DNA of 64,000 bases from Streptomyces canus (GCF_001514145.1 NZ_KQ948660.1:351658-415657); one strand, 5' to 3'. Numbered from the stretch's first letter, positions 42,683 to 51,983 are shown. Notes: generated from the letters alone by a model not told the origin. A program made the numbers and translations.

Positions 42683-44095
42683 GTGAGTGCTTCCCGGCGT
42701 AGTGGGACCACCGACGAGCTGGGGCCGGACGGGCCCGGGCCGGACGGTCCGGAGGGCTCGGGCGGCGGCTCGGACCTGCTCGCCGCGCTCCTCGACGGGA
42801 TGGACGCGGCACTGTGTGCCTTCGACGCGGACGGTGTCGTCACCCATTGGAATCGTGAGGCGGAGCGGATCCTCGGCTGGACCGCGGCCGAGGCCGTGGG
42901 GCGGCACGGGTTCGCCGGATGGGCCGTACGGCGGGCGGACGCCGAGGAGGTCGAGGCGCGGCTGATGTCCGCCATGCAGGCGCCCGGGCGGCAGGTGCAC
43001 GAGTTCGCGCTGCTGACCAAGGACGGCGGCCGGGTGCTCGTGCGCACCCAGTCGGCGGCCGTACGCGGGCCCGACGGGGAGCCGGCCGGGGTGTACTGCG
43101 CCTTCAGCGAGGTGCACACGCAGATCGACCTGGAGCGGTCGATCGCGCTGAGCGAGGCGCTGTTCGAGGATGCCTCGTGGGGTGTCGTGCTCGTCGACGC
43201 CGATCTGCGGCCCGCCGTGGTCAACGCGCACGCGGCCCGGTCGCTGGGCATCGGGCGTACGTCCGTGCTGGGGCGGCCCCTCGGGGAGCTCCTCGCGCAG
43301 GGCGTGGAGGAGCTGGAGAGCGCGCTCACCCATGTGTTGGCCGAGGGCGCGCCGCCGGCGCCGGCCGAGATCTGGGTCGGGGTGCGGACACCGGACGGCG
43401 AGAAGCGGCGCTGCTGGCGCTGCGGGTTCGTGCGGCTGGCCTCGCCGCTCGCGGAGGAGCCGGTGCCGTTGGGTGTCGGCTGGCTGTTCCAGGACGTGAC
43501 CGAGGCCAAGCAGAGCGAGCAGGAGGCCTCGCTGCTGCGGTTCCGGACGAATCAGCTGCACCGGGCGGCCCGGGCGGCCGCGGAGTGCGAGGACCCCGTC
43601 GAGGCTGCCGTCGTCCATCTGGACTTCGCCCTTGCCGGGTTCGCCGACCACGCGCTGATCGACCGGGTGTCCGGGGGCGCGGTGGCCGACGGCGAGGAGA
43701 CCGGTCCGGCCCGTCTCGTACGGGTCGCCGCGACGCCGTCCGGGGCACCCGGGCCGAGTCTGCAGGCGTCGGGCAAGGCCGGGTTGCCCGTGCGATACGG
43801 GGAGGGGCATCCGGCGCTGCAGTGCGTGGACCGGATCGGTTCGGTGCGGGCGAGTGTGGGGTCGGTGTCGGGTGAACGGGCCCGGGAGTGGGCCGTGGCC
43901 CGGCAGTGGCCTCCGGATGTGGTGCACGCGTTGTGCGCGGTGCTGCGGAGCCGGGGGCGGACGCTGGGCGTCGTGACGTTCCTGCGGGGGTCCGGGAGGG
44001 GCCAGTTCGAGCGGGGCGACGCGGTGTACGCGGAGGACGTGGCGGTCCGGATCGCCGCGGCGCTGGATCTGGGCGGGGTGGTGGGGCGGGCGTAG
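42683..44095 (+). CDS. PAS-PAS-GAF sensor protein without output domain
   Basis: A 470-residue protein. PAS 1 spans about residues 33-150 (FDADGVVTHWNREAERILGW), PAS 2 about 155-275 (LVDADLRPAVVNAHAARSLGI), then a GAF-like region to about 460. Streptomycete relatives often continue into a PP2C phosphatase or RsbW-like kinase; here the gene stops first, so it may act by binding a partner. GTG start at 42683. Confidence 0.75.
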   Translation: MSASRRSGTTDELGPDGPGPDGPEGSGGGSDLLAALLDGMDAALCAFDADGVVTHWNREAERILGWTAAEAVGRHGFAGWAVRRADAEEVEARLMSAMQAPGRQVHEFALLTKDGGRVLVRTQSAAVRGPDGEPAGVYCAFSEVHTQIDLERSIALSEALFEDASWGVVLVDADLRPAVVNAHAARSLGIGRTSVLGRPLGELLAQGVEELESALTHVLAEGAPPAPAEIWVGVRTPDGEKRRCWRCGFVRLASPLAEEPVPLGVGWLFQDVTEAKQSEQEASLLRFRTNQLHRAARAAAECEDPVEAAVVHLDFALAGFADHALIDRVSGGAVADGEETGPARLVRVAATPSGAPGPSLQASGKAGLPVRYGEGHPALQCVDRIGSVRASVGSVSGERAREWAVARQWPPDVVHALCAVLRSRGRTLGVVTFLRGSGRGQFERGDAVYAEDVAVRIAAALDLGGVVGRA

Positions 44096-44115
44096 GGCCG
44101 TGTCGAGCCGCTTCT

Positions 44116-44787
44116 TCAGGGGCTCAGCCGCTCCACCCGCCAGCTCCCGTCCGCCTCCGCCACGTATCGCAGCCGGTCGTGGAGGCGGTTCTCGCGGCCC
44201 TGCCAGAACTCGATCGTCTCCGGCGCGACTCGGAAGCCGCCCCAGTTCGGGGGGATCGGGACCTGTTCGCCCTCGGGGTAGCGGGCGGCCAGTTCGGCGT
44301 AGGCGGTGTCGACCTGGTCGCGCGTGTCGATCACGGAGGACTGGGCGCTGGCCCAGGCGCCGAGCTGGGAGCCGTGGGGGCGGGTGCGGAAGTAGGCGGC
44401 GGTCTCGTCGCGGCCGGTGCGGCGGGCGAGGCCGGTCACGATGACCTGGCGGCCCATGGGGTGCCAGGGGAAGAGCAGGCAGACGTACGGGTTCTGTGCG
44501 AGGTCCCTCGCCTTGCGGGAGTCGTAGTTCGTGTAGAAGACGAAGCCCTGTTCGTCGAACTGCTTGAGGAGCACCGTGCGGGAGCTGGGGCGGCCCTCGG
44601 CGTCCGCGGTGGAGACGATCATGGCGTTCGGCTCGAAGAGGTGTGCCTCGGTCGCCGCCTGCTTGAACCAGCGCGCGAACTGTTCGACGGGGGTGGCGGC
44701 CAGGTCGGTCTCGGCGAGACCCTCCGCGCGGTACTGCTGGCGCATGGAGGCGGGGTCCGGGGCGGCGGCGTCTGCTGCGTCGGTCAC
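44116..44787 (-). CDS. pdxH: Pyridoxamine 5'-phosphate oxidase
   Basis: A 223-residue FMN-dependent oxidase making pyridoxal 5'-phosphate from pyridoxine or pyridoxamine phosphate. Signatures: SSRTVLLKQFDEQGFVFYTNYDSRKARDL for FMN binding, and the C-terminal PNWGGFRVAPETIEFWQGRENRLHDR. The GTG at 44787 gives the expected length. Divergent from a citrate synthase gene over a 127-bp region holding a palindrome. Confidence 0.93.
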   Translation of the reverse strand: MTDAADAAAPDPASMRQQYRAEGLAETDLAATPVEQFARWFKQAATEAHLFEPNAMIVSTADAEGRPSSRTVLLKQFDEQGFVFYTNYDSRKARDLAQNPYVCLLFPWHPMGRQVIVTGLARRTGRDETAAYFRTRPHGSQLGAWASAQSSVIDTRDQVDTAYAELAARYPEGEQVPIPPNWGGFRVAPETIEFWQGRENRLHDRLRYVAEADGSWRVERLSP

Positions 44788-44827
44788 GCGGTCATCTTGC
44801 CGTACGGATGACTGACTCACCGATGGT

Positions 44828-44865
44828 GGCACTGAGTGCCGCTGAGGCTCCCCAAAGGTGGCACT
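44828..44865. promoter_or_regulatory. GGCACT-N-AGTGCC palindrome plus half-site
   Basis: GGCACTGAGTGCC (44828-44840) is a perfect 6-bp inverted repeat, and GGTGGCACT recurs at 44857-44865. Both lie between pdxH and the citrate synthase gene and may be one regulator's full and half sites. Confidence 0.45.
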
Positions 44866-44914
44866 CGGGGATATCGTGGCGTCATCCGTCGTACACATCA
44901 TGAGGAGCCGCCTG

Positions 44915-46027
44915 ATGTCCGACTTCGACCCCGGCTTTGTCCCTGGCCTCGAAGGAGTCATCGCGTTCGAGACGGAGATCGCCGAACCGGACAAGGAGGG
45001 CGGCGCGCTGCGGTACCGGGGCGTCGACATCGAGGATCTGGTCGGCCATGTCTCGTTCGGCAACGTGTGGGGGCTGCTGGTCGACGGCGCCTTCAATCCC
45101 GGTCTGCCGCCCGCCGAGCCGTTCCCGATCCCGGTGCACTCCGGGGACATCCGCGTGGACGTCCAGTCGGCGCTCGCCATGCTCGCCCCGGTGTGGGGCC
45201 TCAAGCCGCTGCTCGACATCGATGCCGGGCAGGCGCGTGCCGACCTGGCCCGGGCCGCCGTGATGGCCCTGTCCTACGTCGCCCAGTCCGCGCGCGGGCA
45301 GGGGCTGCCGATGGTGCCGCAGCGGGAGATCGACAAGGCGCAGTCCGTCGTCGAGCGGTTCATGATCCGCTGGCGGGGGGAGCCGGATCCCAAGCATGTG
45401 GCCGCCGTGGACGCCTACTGGACGTCGGCCGCGGAGCACGGGATGAACGCGTCCACGTTCACCGCGCGCGTGATCGCCTCCACGGGGGCCGATGTCGCCG
45501 CCGCGCTCTCCGGGGCCGTGGGTGCCATGTCCGGGCCGCTGCATGGCGGGGCGCCCTCCCGGGTGCTCGGGATGATCGAGGAGATCGAGCGGACCGGGGA
45601 CGCCGAGGCGTACGTGAAGCAGGCGCTGGACCGGGGTGAGCGGCTGATGGGGTTCGGGCACCGGGTGTACCGGGCCGAGGATCCCCGCGCGCGTGTGCTG
45701 CGTCGTACCGCGCGGGAGCTGGGGGCGCCGCGGTTCGAGATCGCGGAGGCGCTGGAGAAGGCGGCGCTGGCGGAGCTGCATGCGCGGCGGCCGGACCGGG
45801 TGCTGGCCACGAACGTGGAGTTCTGGGCGGCCATCGTGCTCGACTTCGCGGAGGTCCCGGCGCACATGTTCACGTCGATGTTCACGTGTGCGCGTACGGC
45901 GGGATGGTCGGCGCACATTCTCGAGCAGAAGCGGACGGGGCGGCTGGTGCGGCCTTCGGCGCGTTATGTGGGGCCCTCGGCGCGGGATCCCCGGGACATC
46001 GAGGGGTACGGCGACATCGCCGACTAG
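44915..46027 (+). CDS. Citrate synthase family protein
   Basis: A 370-residue protein with the catalytic segments GPLHGGAPSRV and GFGHRVYR of citrate and methylcitrate synthases. It is shorter than the main streptomycete citrate synthase and resembles the second, CitA-like paralogue often beside pdxH. It should condense oxaloacetate with acetyl-CoA or a related acyl-CoA. GAGGAG lies seven bases before ATG 44915. Its stop overlaps the convergent TetR stop (CTAG). Confidence 0.88.
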   Translation: MSDFDPGFVPGLEGVIAFETEIAEPDKEGGALRYRGVDIEDLVGHVSFGNVWGLLVDGAFNPGLPPAEPFPIPVHSGDIRVDVQSALAMLAPVWGLKPLLDIDAGQARADLARAAVMALSYVAQSARGQGLPMVPQREIDKAQSVVERFMIRWRGEPDPKHVAAVDAYWTSAAEHGMNASTFTARVIASTGADVAAALSGAVGAMSGPLHGGAPSRVLGMIEEIERTGDAEAYVKQALDRGERLMGFGHRVYRAEDPRARVLRRTARELGAPRFEIAEALEKAALAELHARRPDRVLATNVEFWAAIVLDFAEVPAHMFTSMFTCARTAGWSAHILEQKRTGRLVRPSARYVGPSARDPRDIEGYGDIAD

Positions 46028-46638
46028 GCCAGCGCCTCGTTCAGCAGGACCGCCCACTGCGTCACCACACGGTCGCGTCTGGCCGCGTCGTCGGTGAGGA
46101 GGTTGGCCAGGCCCAGGCCTCTTGCCATGTCCAGGAGGCCCTGGACCGTTTCCCGCACTCCCGGGCGTGACTCGTCCGCGCCGAGCAGGTCCACCGCGAT
46201 CCGGTGGGTCTCCCGGCCTACGCGCGCTTCCAGTTCGGTGACCTGGGGGCGCAGTTGTTCCTCGTTGGAGGCGGCGACCCAGAGGTGGAGGGCGGCGCGG
46301 AACAGCGGGCCGGTGTAGAGGTCCACGAGGGCTGAGATCACCGCGCGGCGGTCTTCGGCCGCGCCCTGCGGGAACAGGGCGCGCAGGGCCGTGGAACGCT
46401 CCTCCGCCACGTATTCGACCGCCGCCGTGAAGAGGTCCTCCCTCGTCGGGAAGTGGTGCTGGGCGGCGCCTCGGGAGACTCCGGCGCGTTCGGCGACGAC
46501 GGTGACCGTGGAGCCGGCCCAGCCGTGTTCGGCGAGGCAGGCCACGGCGGCTTCGAGGAGGCGCTGCCGGGTGGCCCGGCTGCGGTCCTGCTTGGGTACG
46601 CGTTCGGCGCGGTCGCCGATCGTGGTCACACCAGCCAT
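46024..46638 (-). CDS. TetR-family regulator at end of atu-like operon
   Basis: A 204-residue repressor. The helix-turn-helix occupies about residues 22-66 (TRQRLLEAAVACLAEHGWAGSTVTVVAERAGVSRGAAQHHF), followed by a TetR-type ligand domain. It overlaps the enoyl-CoA hydratase gene by 13 bp, as last gene of an eight-gene operon. The likely operator is the palindrome before the first gene, at 56188-56201, so it would sense a pathway acyl-CoA and control its own operon. Confidence 0.87.
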   Translation of the reverse strand: MAGVTTIGDRAERVPKQDRSRATRQRLLEAAVACLAEHGWAGSTVTVVAERAGVSRGAAQHHFPTREDLFTAAVEYVAEERSTALRALFPQGAAEDRRAVISALVDLYTGPLFRAALHLWVAASNEEQLRPQVTELEARVGRETHRIAVDLLGADESRPGVRETVQGLLDMARGLGLANLLTDDAARRDRVVTQWAVLLNEALA

Positions 46639-47360
46639 GAGGGATCCCGTCGTTCCAGGAAGGCCGTCATGCCCTCGCGCGCGTGCGGTGAGGCGAACAG
46701 CCGGGCCGAGAGCGCGGTGAGGTGGGCCGCGTCCCGGTCGAAGGTCTCCAGCACCCTAGCCGTGAGCAGCTGTTTCGTCTCGGCCAGGGCCTCGGGGGCG
46801 GCTCGGCGCAGACCGTCCAGGATCGGTTCGAGTACGTCGTCCACGTCGTCGCCCGCCGCCGTCACCAGGCCGATGCGGGCGGCCTCGGCGGCGTCGAAGC
46901 GCTCGCCGGTGAGGTAGTGGCGGGCGAGGGCGCGGGGGTCGGTGCGGGGCAGCAGCGTCAGTGAGATGACCGCGGGGGCGAGACCGATCCGTACCTCGGT
47001 GAAGGCGAAGGTCGACTCCGTGGACGCGGCGGCGATGTCGCAGGCGGCGAGGAGGCCGAGGCCGCCCGCGCGGACGTGGCCGGTGACGCGTGCGACGACC
47101 GGCTTGCCGAGTTCCACGATCTGCCGCAGGAGCCCCACCAGGGCGGCGGGGTCCGGGGGGTCCTTCAGATCGGCGCCTGCGGAGAAGGTGTTGCCGGTGT
47201 GGGTGAGGACGATCGCGCGCACGGCGTCCTCCTTGGCGCAGTCCGCAAGGCAGGAGGCCAGCTCGCCCACGAGCGCCGCCGACAGGGCGTTGCGGTTGTG
47301 CGGGGAGTCGAGGGTGAGGGTTTCGATGCCACGCGCGCGCGTGCGGCCGATCAGTGTCAT
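46626..47360 (-). CDS. Enoyl-CoA hydratase family protein (AtuE-like position)
   Basis: A 244-residue crotonase with oxyanion segments TFSAGADLKD and GHVRAGGLGLLAACD. In the atu/liu logic this step hydrates a carboxylated enoyl-CoA (isohexenylglutaconyl-CoA or methylglutaconyl-CoA). Start overlaps the CoA ligase stop by 4 bp. Confidence 0.83.
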   Translation of the reverse strand: MTLIGRTRARGIETLTLDSPHNRNALSAALVGELASCLADCAKEDAVRAIVLTHTGNTFSAGADLKDPPDPAALVGLLRQIVELGKPVVARVTGHVRAGGLGLLAACDIAAASTESTFAFTEVRIGLAPAVISLTLLPRTDPRALARHYLTGERFDAAEAARIGLVTAAGDDVDDVLEPILDGLRRAAPEALAETKQLLTARVLETFDRDAAHLTALSARLFASPHAREGMTAFLERRDPSWLV

Positions 47361-48925
47361 GCGCGCTCCCTGAGCTGTCGTCGGAGAATCTTGCCGGAGG
47401 CGGCCCGGGGCACCGCGTCGATGAAGGTGACCTGGCGGACGCGTTTGTAGGGGGCGACGCGCTCGGCGACGTACATCATGACCTCGCCCTCGGAGAGCTC
47501 GGTGGCGGTCGGCTGGCGGACGACGAAGGCCTGCGGGACCTCGTTGCCGTCGTCGTTGTAGACGCCGATGACGGCCGCGTCGGCGATGCCGGGGTGGGTG
47601 AGCAGGAGGGCCTCCAGTTCGGCGGGGGCCACCTGGAAACCCTTGTACTTGATCAGCTCCTTGACCCGGTCGACGACGAACAGCCAGCCGTCGGCGTCGA
47701 CATGGCCGACGTCTCCGGTGTGCAGCCAGCCGTCGGGGTCGATCATCGCGGCGGTGTCGTCGGGGCGGCCGAGGTAGCCCTTCATGATCTGCGGGCCGCG
47801 GATCAGGATCTCACCGGGTTCGCCGACGTCGAGGTCCTTGTCGGGGTCGTCGAGGGAGACGATCCGCATCTCGGTGCCGGCGATGAGCTTGCCCACCGTC
47901 CCGGGGGGTGCCTCGCGCATGGCGGACAGGGGGACTACGTGGGTGCCGGGCGAGAGTTCCGTCATGCCGTACGCCTGGCCGACGGGCGGCAGGCCGAGCC
48001 GGGCCGAACAGGCGGCGGCGAGCCGGGCGTCCAGGGGGGCGGCGGCGCTGACGATGTAGCGCAGGGACGACAGGTCGTAGTGCTCGACCAGGGGGTGCTT
48101 GGCGAGGGCGAGGACGATGGGCGGGGCCACGTACAGGCCGGTGATGCGGTGGTTCTGGATCGCCGCGAGGAAGGTCTCCAGGTCGAAGCGGGGCAGGACG
48201 ACGACGGAGGCGCCGAGGCGCAGGGGTGCGTTCATGAGGGCCGTGAGGCCGTAGATGTGGAAGAAGGGCAGGACCGCGAGGATGCGGTCCTCGGGGCCGG
48301 CCGCCATCAGTGGTTCGAGCTGTGCGAGGTTGGTGGCGATCTGCCGGTGGGTGAGCATCACGCCCTTGGGGGTGCCGGTGGTGCCCGAGGAGTACGGCAG
48401 TGCGGCCACGTCCGTCGCCGGGTCGATGGTGAGGTCGGGCTCGGGGGCCGTCGAGGACAGCATGTCGATCAGGGAGCGGTGGCCGGGTGCGCTGTCGCAG
48501 ACGAAGATCTCCCGTACTCCGCCCGCGAGTTCGGCGGCCCGCCGTGCCGTCTCCAGGAGGGGGGAGACGGTGACGATCCAGCGGGCGGCGGAGTCACCGA
48601 GCTGCTTGGCGAACTCCTCCGGCGTGGAGAGCGGGTGCACGGTCGTGACGGAGGCACCGGCGCGCGTGGCGGCGTAGAACGCGGCCGGGAAGGCGATCGT
48701 GTTGGGGCTGTGCAGCGCGAGCACGTCCCCCTTGGCGACGCCCGCCTCGGCGAGACCGGCGGCGACCCGGCGGTGGAACCGGTCGAGCTGTCCGTAGGTG
48801 AGGGTGGCGCCGTCGGTCCCGTCGATCAGGGCGGGTGCGTCACCGAACTCGGCGGCTCGCGCCAACACGGCGTCGTGGATGGGGAGTTCTACCGGCGTGA
48901 CGTCTGCGTACTCGCTGCGGAACAT
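47357..48925 (-). CDS. AMP-forming acyl-CoA ligase (4-coumarate-CoA ligase-like)
   Basis: A 522-residue ANL ligase: YSSGTTGTPKGVMLTH (about 178-193), AYGMTELSPG, HTGDVGHVDADGWLFVVDRVKELIKYKGFQVAPAELE, and the catalytic Lys near the C-terminus in PRAASGKILRRQLRE. It should activate the pathway's acid substrate. Co-transcribed with the carboxylase genes. Confidence 0.87.
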   Translation of the reverse strand: MFRSEYADVTPVELPIHDAVLARAAEFGDAPALIDGTDGATLTYGQLDRFHRRVAAGLAEAGVAKGDVLALHSPNTIAFPAAFYAATRAGASVTTVHPLSTPEEFAKQLGDSAARWIVTVSPLLETARRAAELAGGVREIFVCDSAPGHRSLIDMLSSTAPEPDLTIDPATDVAALPYSSGTTGTPKGVMLTHRQIATNLAQLEPLMAAGPEDRILAVLPFFHIYGLTALMNAPLRLGASVVVLPRFDLETFLAAIQNHRITGLYVAPPIVLALAKHPLVEHYDLSSLRYIVSAAAPLDARLAAACSARLGLPPVGQAYGMTELSPGTHVVPLSAMREAPPGTVGKLIAGTEMRIVSLDDPDKDLDVGEPGEILIRGPQIMKGYLGRPDDTAAMIDPDGWLHTGDVGHVDADGWLFVVDRVKELIKYKGFQVAPAELEALLLTHPGIADAAVIGVYNDDGNEVPQAFVVRQPTATELSEGEVMMYVAERVAPYKRVRQVTFIDAVPRAASGKILRRQLRERA

Positions 48926-48942
48926 GGTTCCTCCAACACGGC

Positions 48943-50073
48943 CTAGTACGACTTGGGCAGGCCCAGGGTCTGGTGGGAGACGTAGTTGAGAATCATCTCC
49001 CTGCTCACCGGTGCGATACGAGCCACGCGCGCGGCCGTTATCAACGAGGCGAGCCCGAACTCACGGGTGAGGCCGTTGCCGCCGAGGGTGTGGACCGCCT
49101 GGTCCACCGCCTTCACACAGGCCTCCCCCGCGGCGTACTTCGCCATGTTGGCGGCCTCTCCCGCGGCCACGTCGTCTCCCGCGTCGTAGAGGTGGGCGGC
49201 CTTCTGCATCATCAGGCGGGCGAGTTCGAGGTCGATGTGGGCCTGGGCCAGGGGGTGGGCGATGGCCTGGTGGGCGCCGATGGGGGTGTTCCAGACCGTG
49301 CGGTCCCTGGCATAGGTGATCGCCTGCGAGAGGGCGTAGCGGCCCATGCCGATCGCGAAGGCGGCCGTCATGATGCGTTCGGGGTTGAGGCCGGCGAAGA
49401 GCTGGAGGAGGCCCGCGTCCTCGTCGCCCACGAGGGCCTCGGCGGGCAGACGTACGTCGTCGAGGGTCAGCTCGAACTGCTTTTCCGCCGCCTGGAGTTC
49501 CATGTCCATCTGGCGGCGCGTGAAGCCTTCGGCGTCTCGGGGGACGATGAAGAGGCAGGGCTTGAGGCGGCCGGTGCGGGAGTCCTCCGTGCGGCCGACG
49601 ATGAGGGTGGCGTCGGCTATGTCCACGCCGGAGATGAAGACCTTGCGGCCGGTGAGCAGCCAGTCGGCTCCGTCGCGGTGGGCCGTGGTGGTGATGCGGT
49701 GGGAGTTGGAACCGGCGTCCGGCTCGGTGATGCCGAAGGCCATGGTGCGAGTGCCGTCGGCGAGGGCGGGGAGCCACTCCTGTTTCTGGGCTTCCGTGCC
49801 GAAGCGGGCGATCACCGTGCCGCAGATGGCGGGAGACACGACCATCATGAGGAGGGGGCAGCCGGCTGCGCCGAGCTCTTCTAGGACGATGGAGAGTTCG
49901 GCGATGCCGCCGCCTCCTCCTCCGTATGCCTCGGGGAGGTTGACTCCCAGGTAGCCGAGTTTGGCGGCTTCGGACCAGAGTTGTTCTCGGTTGAAGTCGC
50001 GGCCGTGGCGTTTGCCCAGGGCGGCTACTGCTTCTCGTAGGGACTTGTGCTCATCGGTTTCGGTCGTGGGCAT
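48943..50073 (-). CDS. Acyl-CoA dehydrogenase (AtuD/citronellyl-CoA DH-like position)
   Basis: A 376-residue flavoprotein: AFGITEPDAGSNSHRITTTA (FAD/substrate), LLTGRKVFISG, and a C-terminal segment VHTLGGNGLTREFGLASLI. The middle QAITYARDRTVWNTPIGAHQAIAHPLAQ is typical of the family. It should oxidise the acyl-CoA to the enoyl-CoA carboxylated by the neighbouring carboxylase. ATG at 50073. Confidence 0.87.
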   Translation of the reverse strand: MPTTETDEHKSLREAVAALGKRHGRDFNREQLWSEAAKLGYLGVNLPEAYGGGGGGIAELSIVLEELGAAGCPLLMMVVSPAICGTVIARFGTEAQKQEWLPALADGTRTMAFGITEPDAGSNSHRITTTAHRDGADWLLTGRKVFISGVDIADATLIVGRTEDSRTGRLKPCLFIVPRDAEGFTRRQMDMELQAAEKQFELTLDDVRLPAEALVGDEDAGLLQLFAGLNPERIMTAAFAIGMGRYALSQAITYARDRTVWNTPIGAHQAIAHPLAQAHIDLELARLMMQKAAHLYDAGDDVAAGEAANMAKYAAGEACVKAVDQAVHTLGGNGLTREFGLASLITAARVARIAPVSREMILNYVSHQTLGLPKSY

Positions 50074-50085
50074 GTGGCTCCTTCG

Positions 50086-50141
50086 TTGTGGCTGGTCGCG
50101 CCCGCGCGGCGGCAGCCGCAGATTGATACAGTCCCGCGCCC
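50086..50141. repeat. Dispersed intergenic repeat, copy C
   Basis: In reverse orientation this copy shares CTAGGGGCGCGG and the GCGCGACCAGCC end with copy B, but has a different GC-rich centre with its own small hairpin. It fills the gap between the acyl-CoA dehydrogenase and carboxylase alpha genes. Confidence 0.6.
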
Positions 50142-51983
50142 CTAGGTAGATCGAACTACTGCCAGTAGAGAGCCGACCGTTACCTGTTGGCCGACAACTG
50201 CATTCAGCTCGCTGAGCGTTCCTGTGTGCGGTGCCGTGATCTTGTGTTCCATCTTCATTGCCTCCAGCCACACCAAAGGCTCTCCGGCCTCTACGGCGGC
50301 TCCCTGGGCCAAGCCCTCGGCGATCCGGACCACCGTTCCCGGCATGGGAGCCAGCAGGGAGCCCGGGGCGTGTTGCGTGGTCGGGTCGGGGAAGCGGGGC
50401 AGGGCCTTCAAGGTCGTGCTGTTCACGTACACCTGGTCGTCGTACCTGGACACCTCGAACTGCCTCTGTATGCCGTCCGCTTCCAGGACGACGAGAGCCT
50501 CGTCCGCGTGGACCACCCGCACCCCGTCCGACTCCAGGCCCTCCCTCGTGTGGCGGTAGTGGACCTCGTGCTCCTCCCCCGCCATCGCGTATCGCTTCGT
50601 CTGCGGGGCCGAGTGCAGGTTGCGCCAGCCGCCGAAGCGGGAGCGGCCGGCCGTGTCCGCGAGGGCCGCGGCCAGGGGGGCGTACGGGTCGGAGTGCGGC
50701 TCGGTGAGTTCGGGCAGGTGACGGTCGTAGAAGCCCGTGTCCATGCGGGCCGTGGTGAACTCCTTGTGGCGCAGGGAGTTCACGAGCAGGTCCCTGTTCG
50801 TGGCCGGGCCGTGGATCGTCGCCCTTTCCAGGGCGCCCGCCAGTTTGCGGACCGCCTCCGCGCGCGTGGGGGCGTACGCGACGACCTTCGCGAGCATCGG
50901 GTCGTAGTGGACGCCGATGTCGTCGCCGCTCTCGTAGCCCGTGTCCAGGCGGACGGACGGGGGGACCGACAGGTGGTGCAGGGTGCCGGTCTGGGGGGTC
51001 CAGTCCCGCGCAGGGTCCTCTGCGTAGAGGCGCGCTTCGACGGCGTGGCCACGCGCGCGTGGGGGCTCTTCGGGGAGAGGGGCCCCTTCGGCGACGCGGA
51101 TCTGTTCCGCCACCAGGTCGATGCCGAACACCGCCTCCGTGACCGGGTGTTCGACCTGGAGGCGGGTGTTCATCTCCAGGAAGTGCGCCTGGGTGCCGGA
51201 GACCAGGAACTCGACCGTGCCCGCGCCCACGTAGTCCACCGCGCGAGCGGCTCGTACCGCCAGCTCGTGCAGTTCCTCCCTGAGGTCGTCCGGGAGTCCG
51301 GGGGCCGGGGCCTCCTCGATCACCTTCTGGTGGCGGCGTTGGAGGGAGCAGTCGCGGGTGCCCAGGGCCCACACCGTGCCGTGGGTGTCGGCGAGGATCT
51401 GGACCTCGACGTGGCGGCCATCCTCGACGTACGGCTCGACGAAGACCTCGCCGTCGCCGAAGGCGCTCGCGGCCTCGGCGCGTGCGCTCTCCAGGGCGGC
51501 GGCCAGGTCCTCGATGCGGCGGACGACGCGCATTCCGCGGCCTCCGCCGCCCGCGGCCGCCTTCACCAGCACGGGCAGATCTGCCGGTGTCACGTCCCTC
51601 AGGGGCGCCAGCCCCATCAGTTCCTTCGCCCGCGTCTTGGACGCCATCGCCTCGATCGCGGACGGCGGCGGGCCGATCCAGACCAGGCCCGCGTCGAGGA
51701 CGGCCCGCGCGAAGTCGGCGTTCTCGGAGAGGAAGCCGTAGCCGGGGTGGACTGCGTCGGCGCCGGAGGCGATCGCCGCCTTCACGACGAGGTCGGCGCG
51801 CAGGTAGGTGTCGGCGGGGGCCGCTCCCGGGAGCCGTACGGCCGCGTCCGCCACGCGCGTGTGGAGGGCGTTGGCGTCCGGGTCCGAGTGCACCGCGACG
51901 GTTCGGATTCCCGACTCGGCACAGGTGCGGAAGATCCGGCAGGCGATCTCGCCCCGGTTGGCGACGAGCACAGAAGTGATCAC
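50142..51983 (-). CDS. Acyl-CoA carboxylase alpha (biotin carboxylase + BCCP)
   Basis: A 613-residue protein. Biotin carboxylase spans about residues 1-440 (VLVANRGEIACRIFRT at the N-terminus, ATP-grasp loop KAAAGGGGRGM, FLEMNTRLQVEHPVTE). A BT-like region follows, then a biotinyl domain with EAMKMEH near the end carrying the biotinylated Lys. The linker between AMASKTRAKELM and the ATP-grasp loop is shorter than usual. With the beta subunit it should carboxylate a branched or isoprenoid acyl-CoA. The GTG at 51983 lies 11 bp after the beta-subunit stop. Confidence 0.9.
   Translation of the reverse strand: MITSVLVANRGEIACRIFRTCAESGIRTVAVHSDPDANALHTRVADAAVRLPGAAPADTYLRADLVVKAAIASGADAVHPGYGFLSENADFARAVLDAGLVWIGPPPSAIEAMASKTRAKELMGLAPLRDVTPADLPVLVKAAAGGGGRGMRVVRRIEDLAAALESARAEAASAFGDGEVFVEPYVEDGRHVEVQILADTHGTVWALGTRDCSLQRRHQKVIEEAPAPGLPDDLREELHELAVRAARAVDYVGAGTVEFLVSGTQAHFLEMNTRLQVEHPVTEAVFGIDLVAEQIRVAEGAPLPEEPPRARGHAVEARLYAEDPARDWTPQTGTLHHLSVPPSVRLDTGYESGDDIGVHYDPMLAKVVAYAPTRAEAVRKLAGALERATIHGPATNRDLLVNSLRHKEFTTARMDTGFYDRHLPELTEPHSDPYAPLAAALADTAGRSRFGGWRNLHSAPQTKRYAMAGEEHEVHYRHTREGLESDGVRVVHADEALVVLEADGIQRQFEVSRYDDQVYVNSTTLKALPRFPDPTTQHAPGSLLAPMPGTVVRIAEGLAQGAAVEAGEPLVWLEAMKMEHKITAPHTGTLSELNAVVGQQVTVGSLLAVVRST

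Noticed and set aside
50074..51372. Extension of the acyl-CoA dehydrogenase frame upstream of 50073
   Set aside because: It lies antiparallel in frame choice to carboxylase alpha sequence, is low-complexity, and the dehydrogenase fold starts at ATG 50073.
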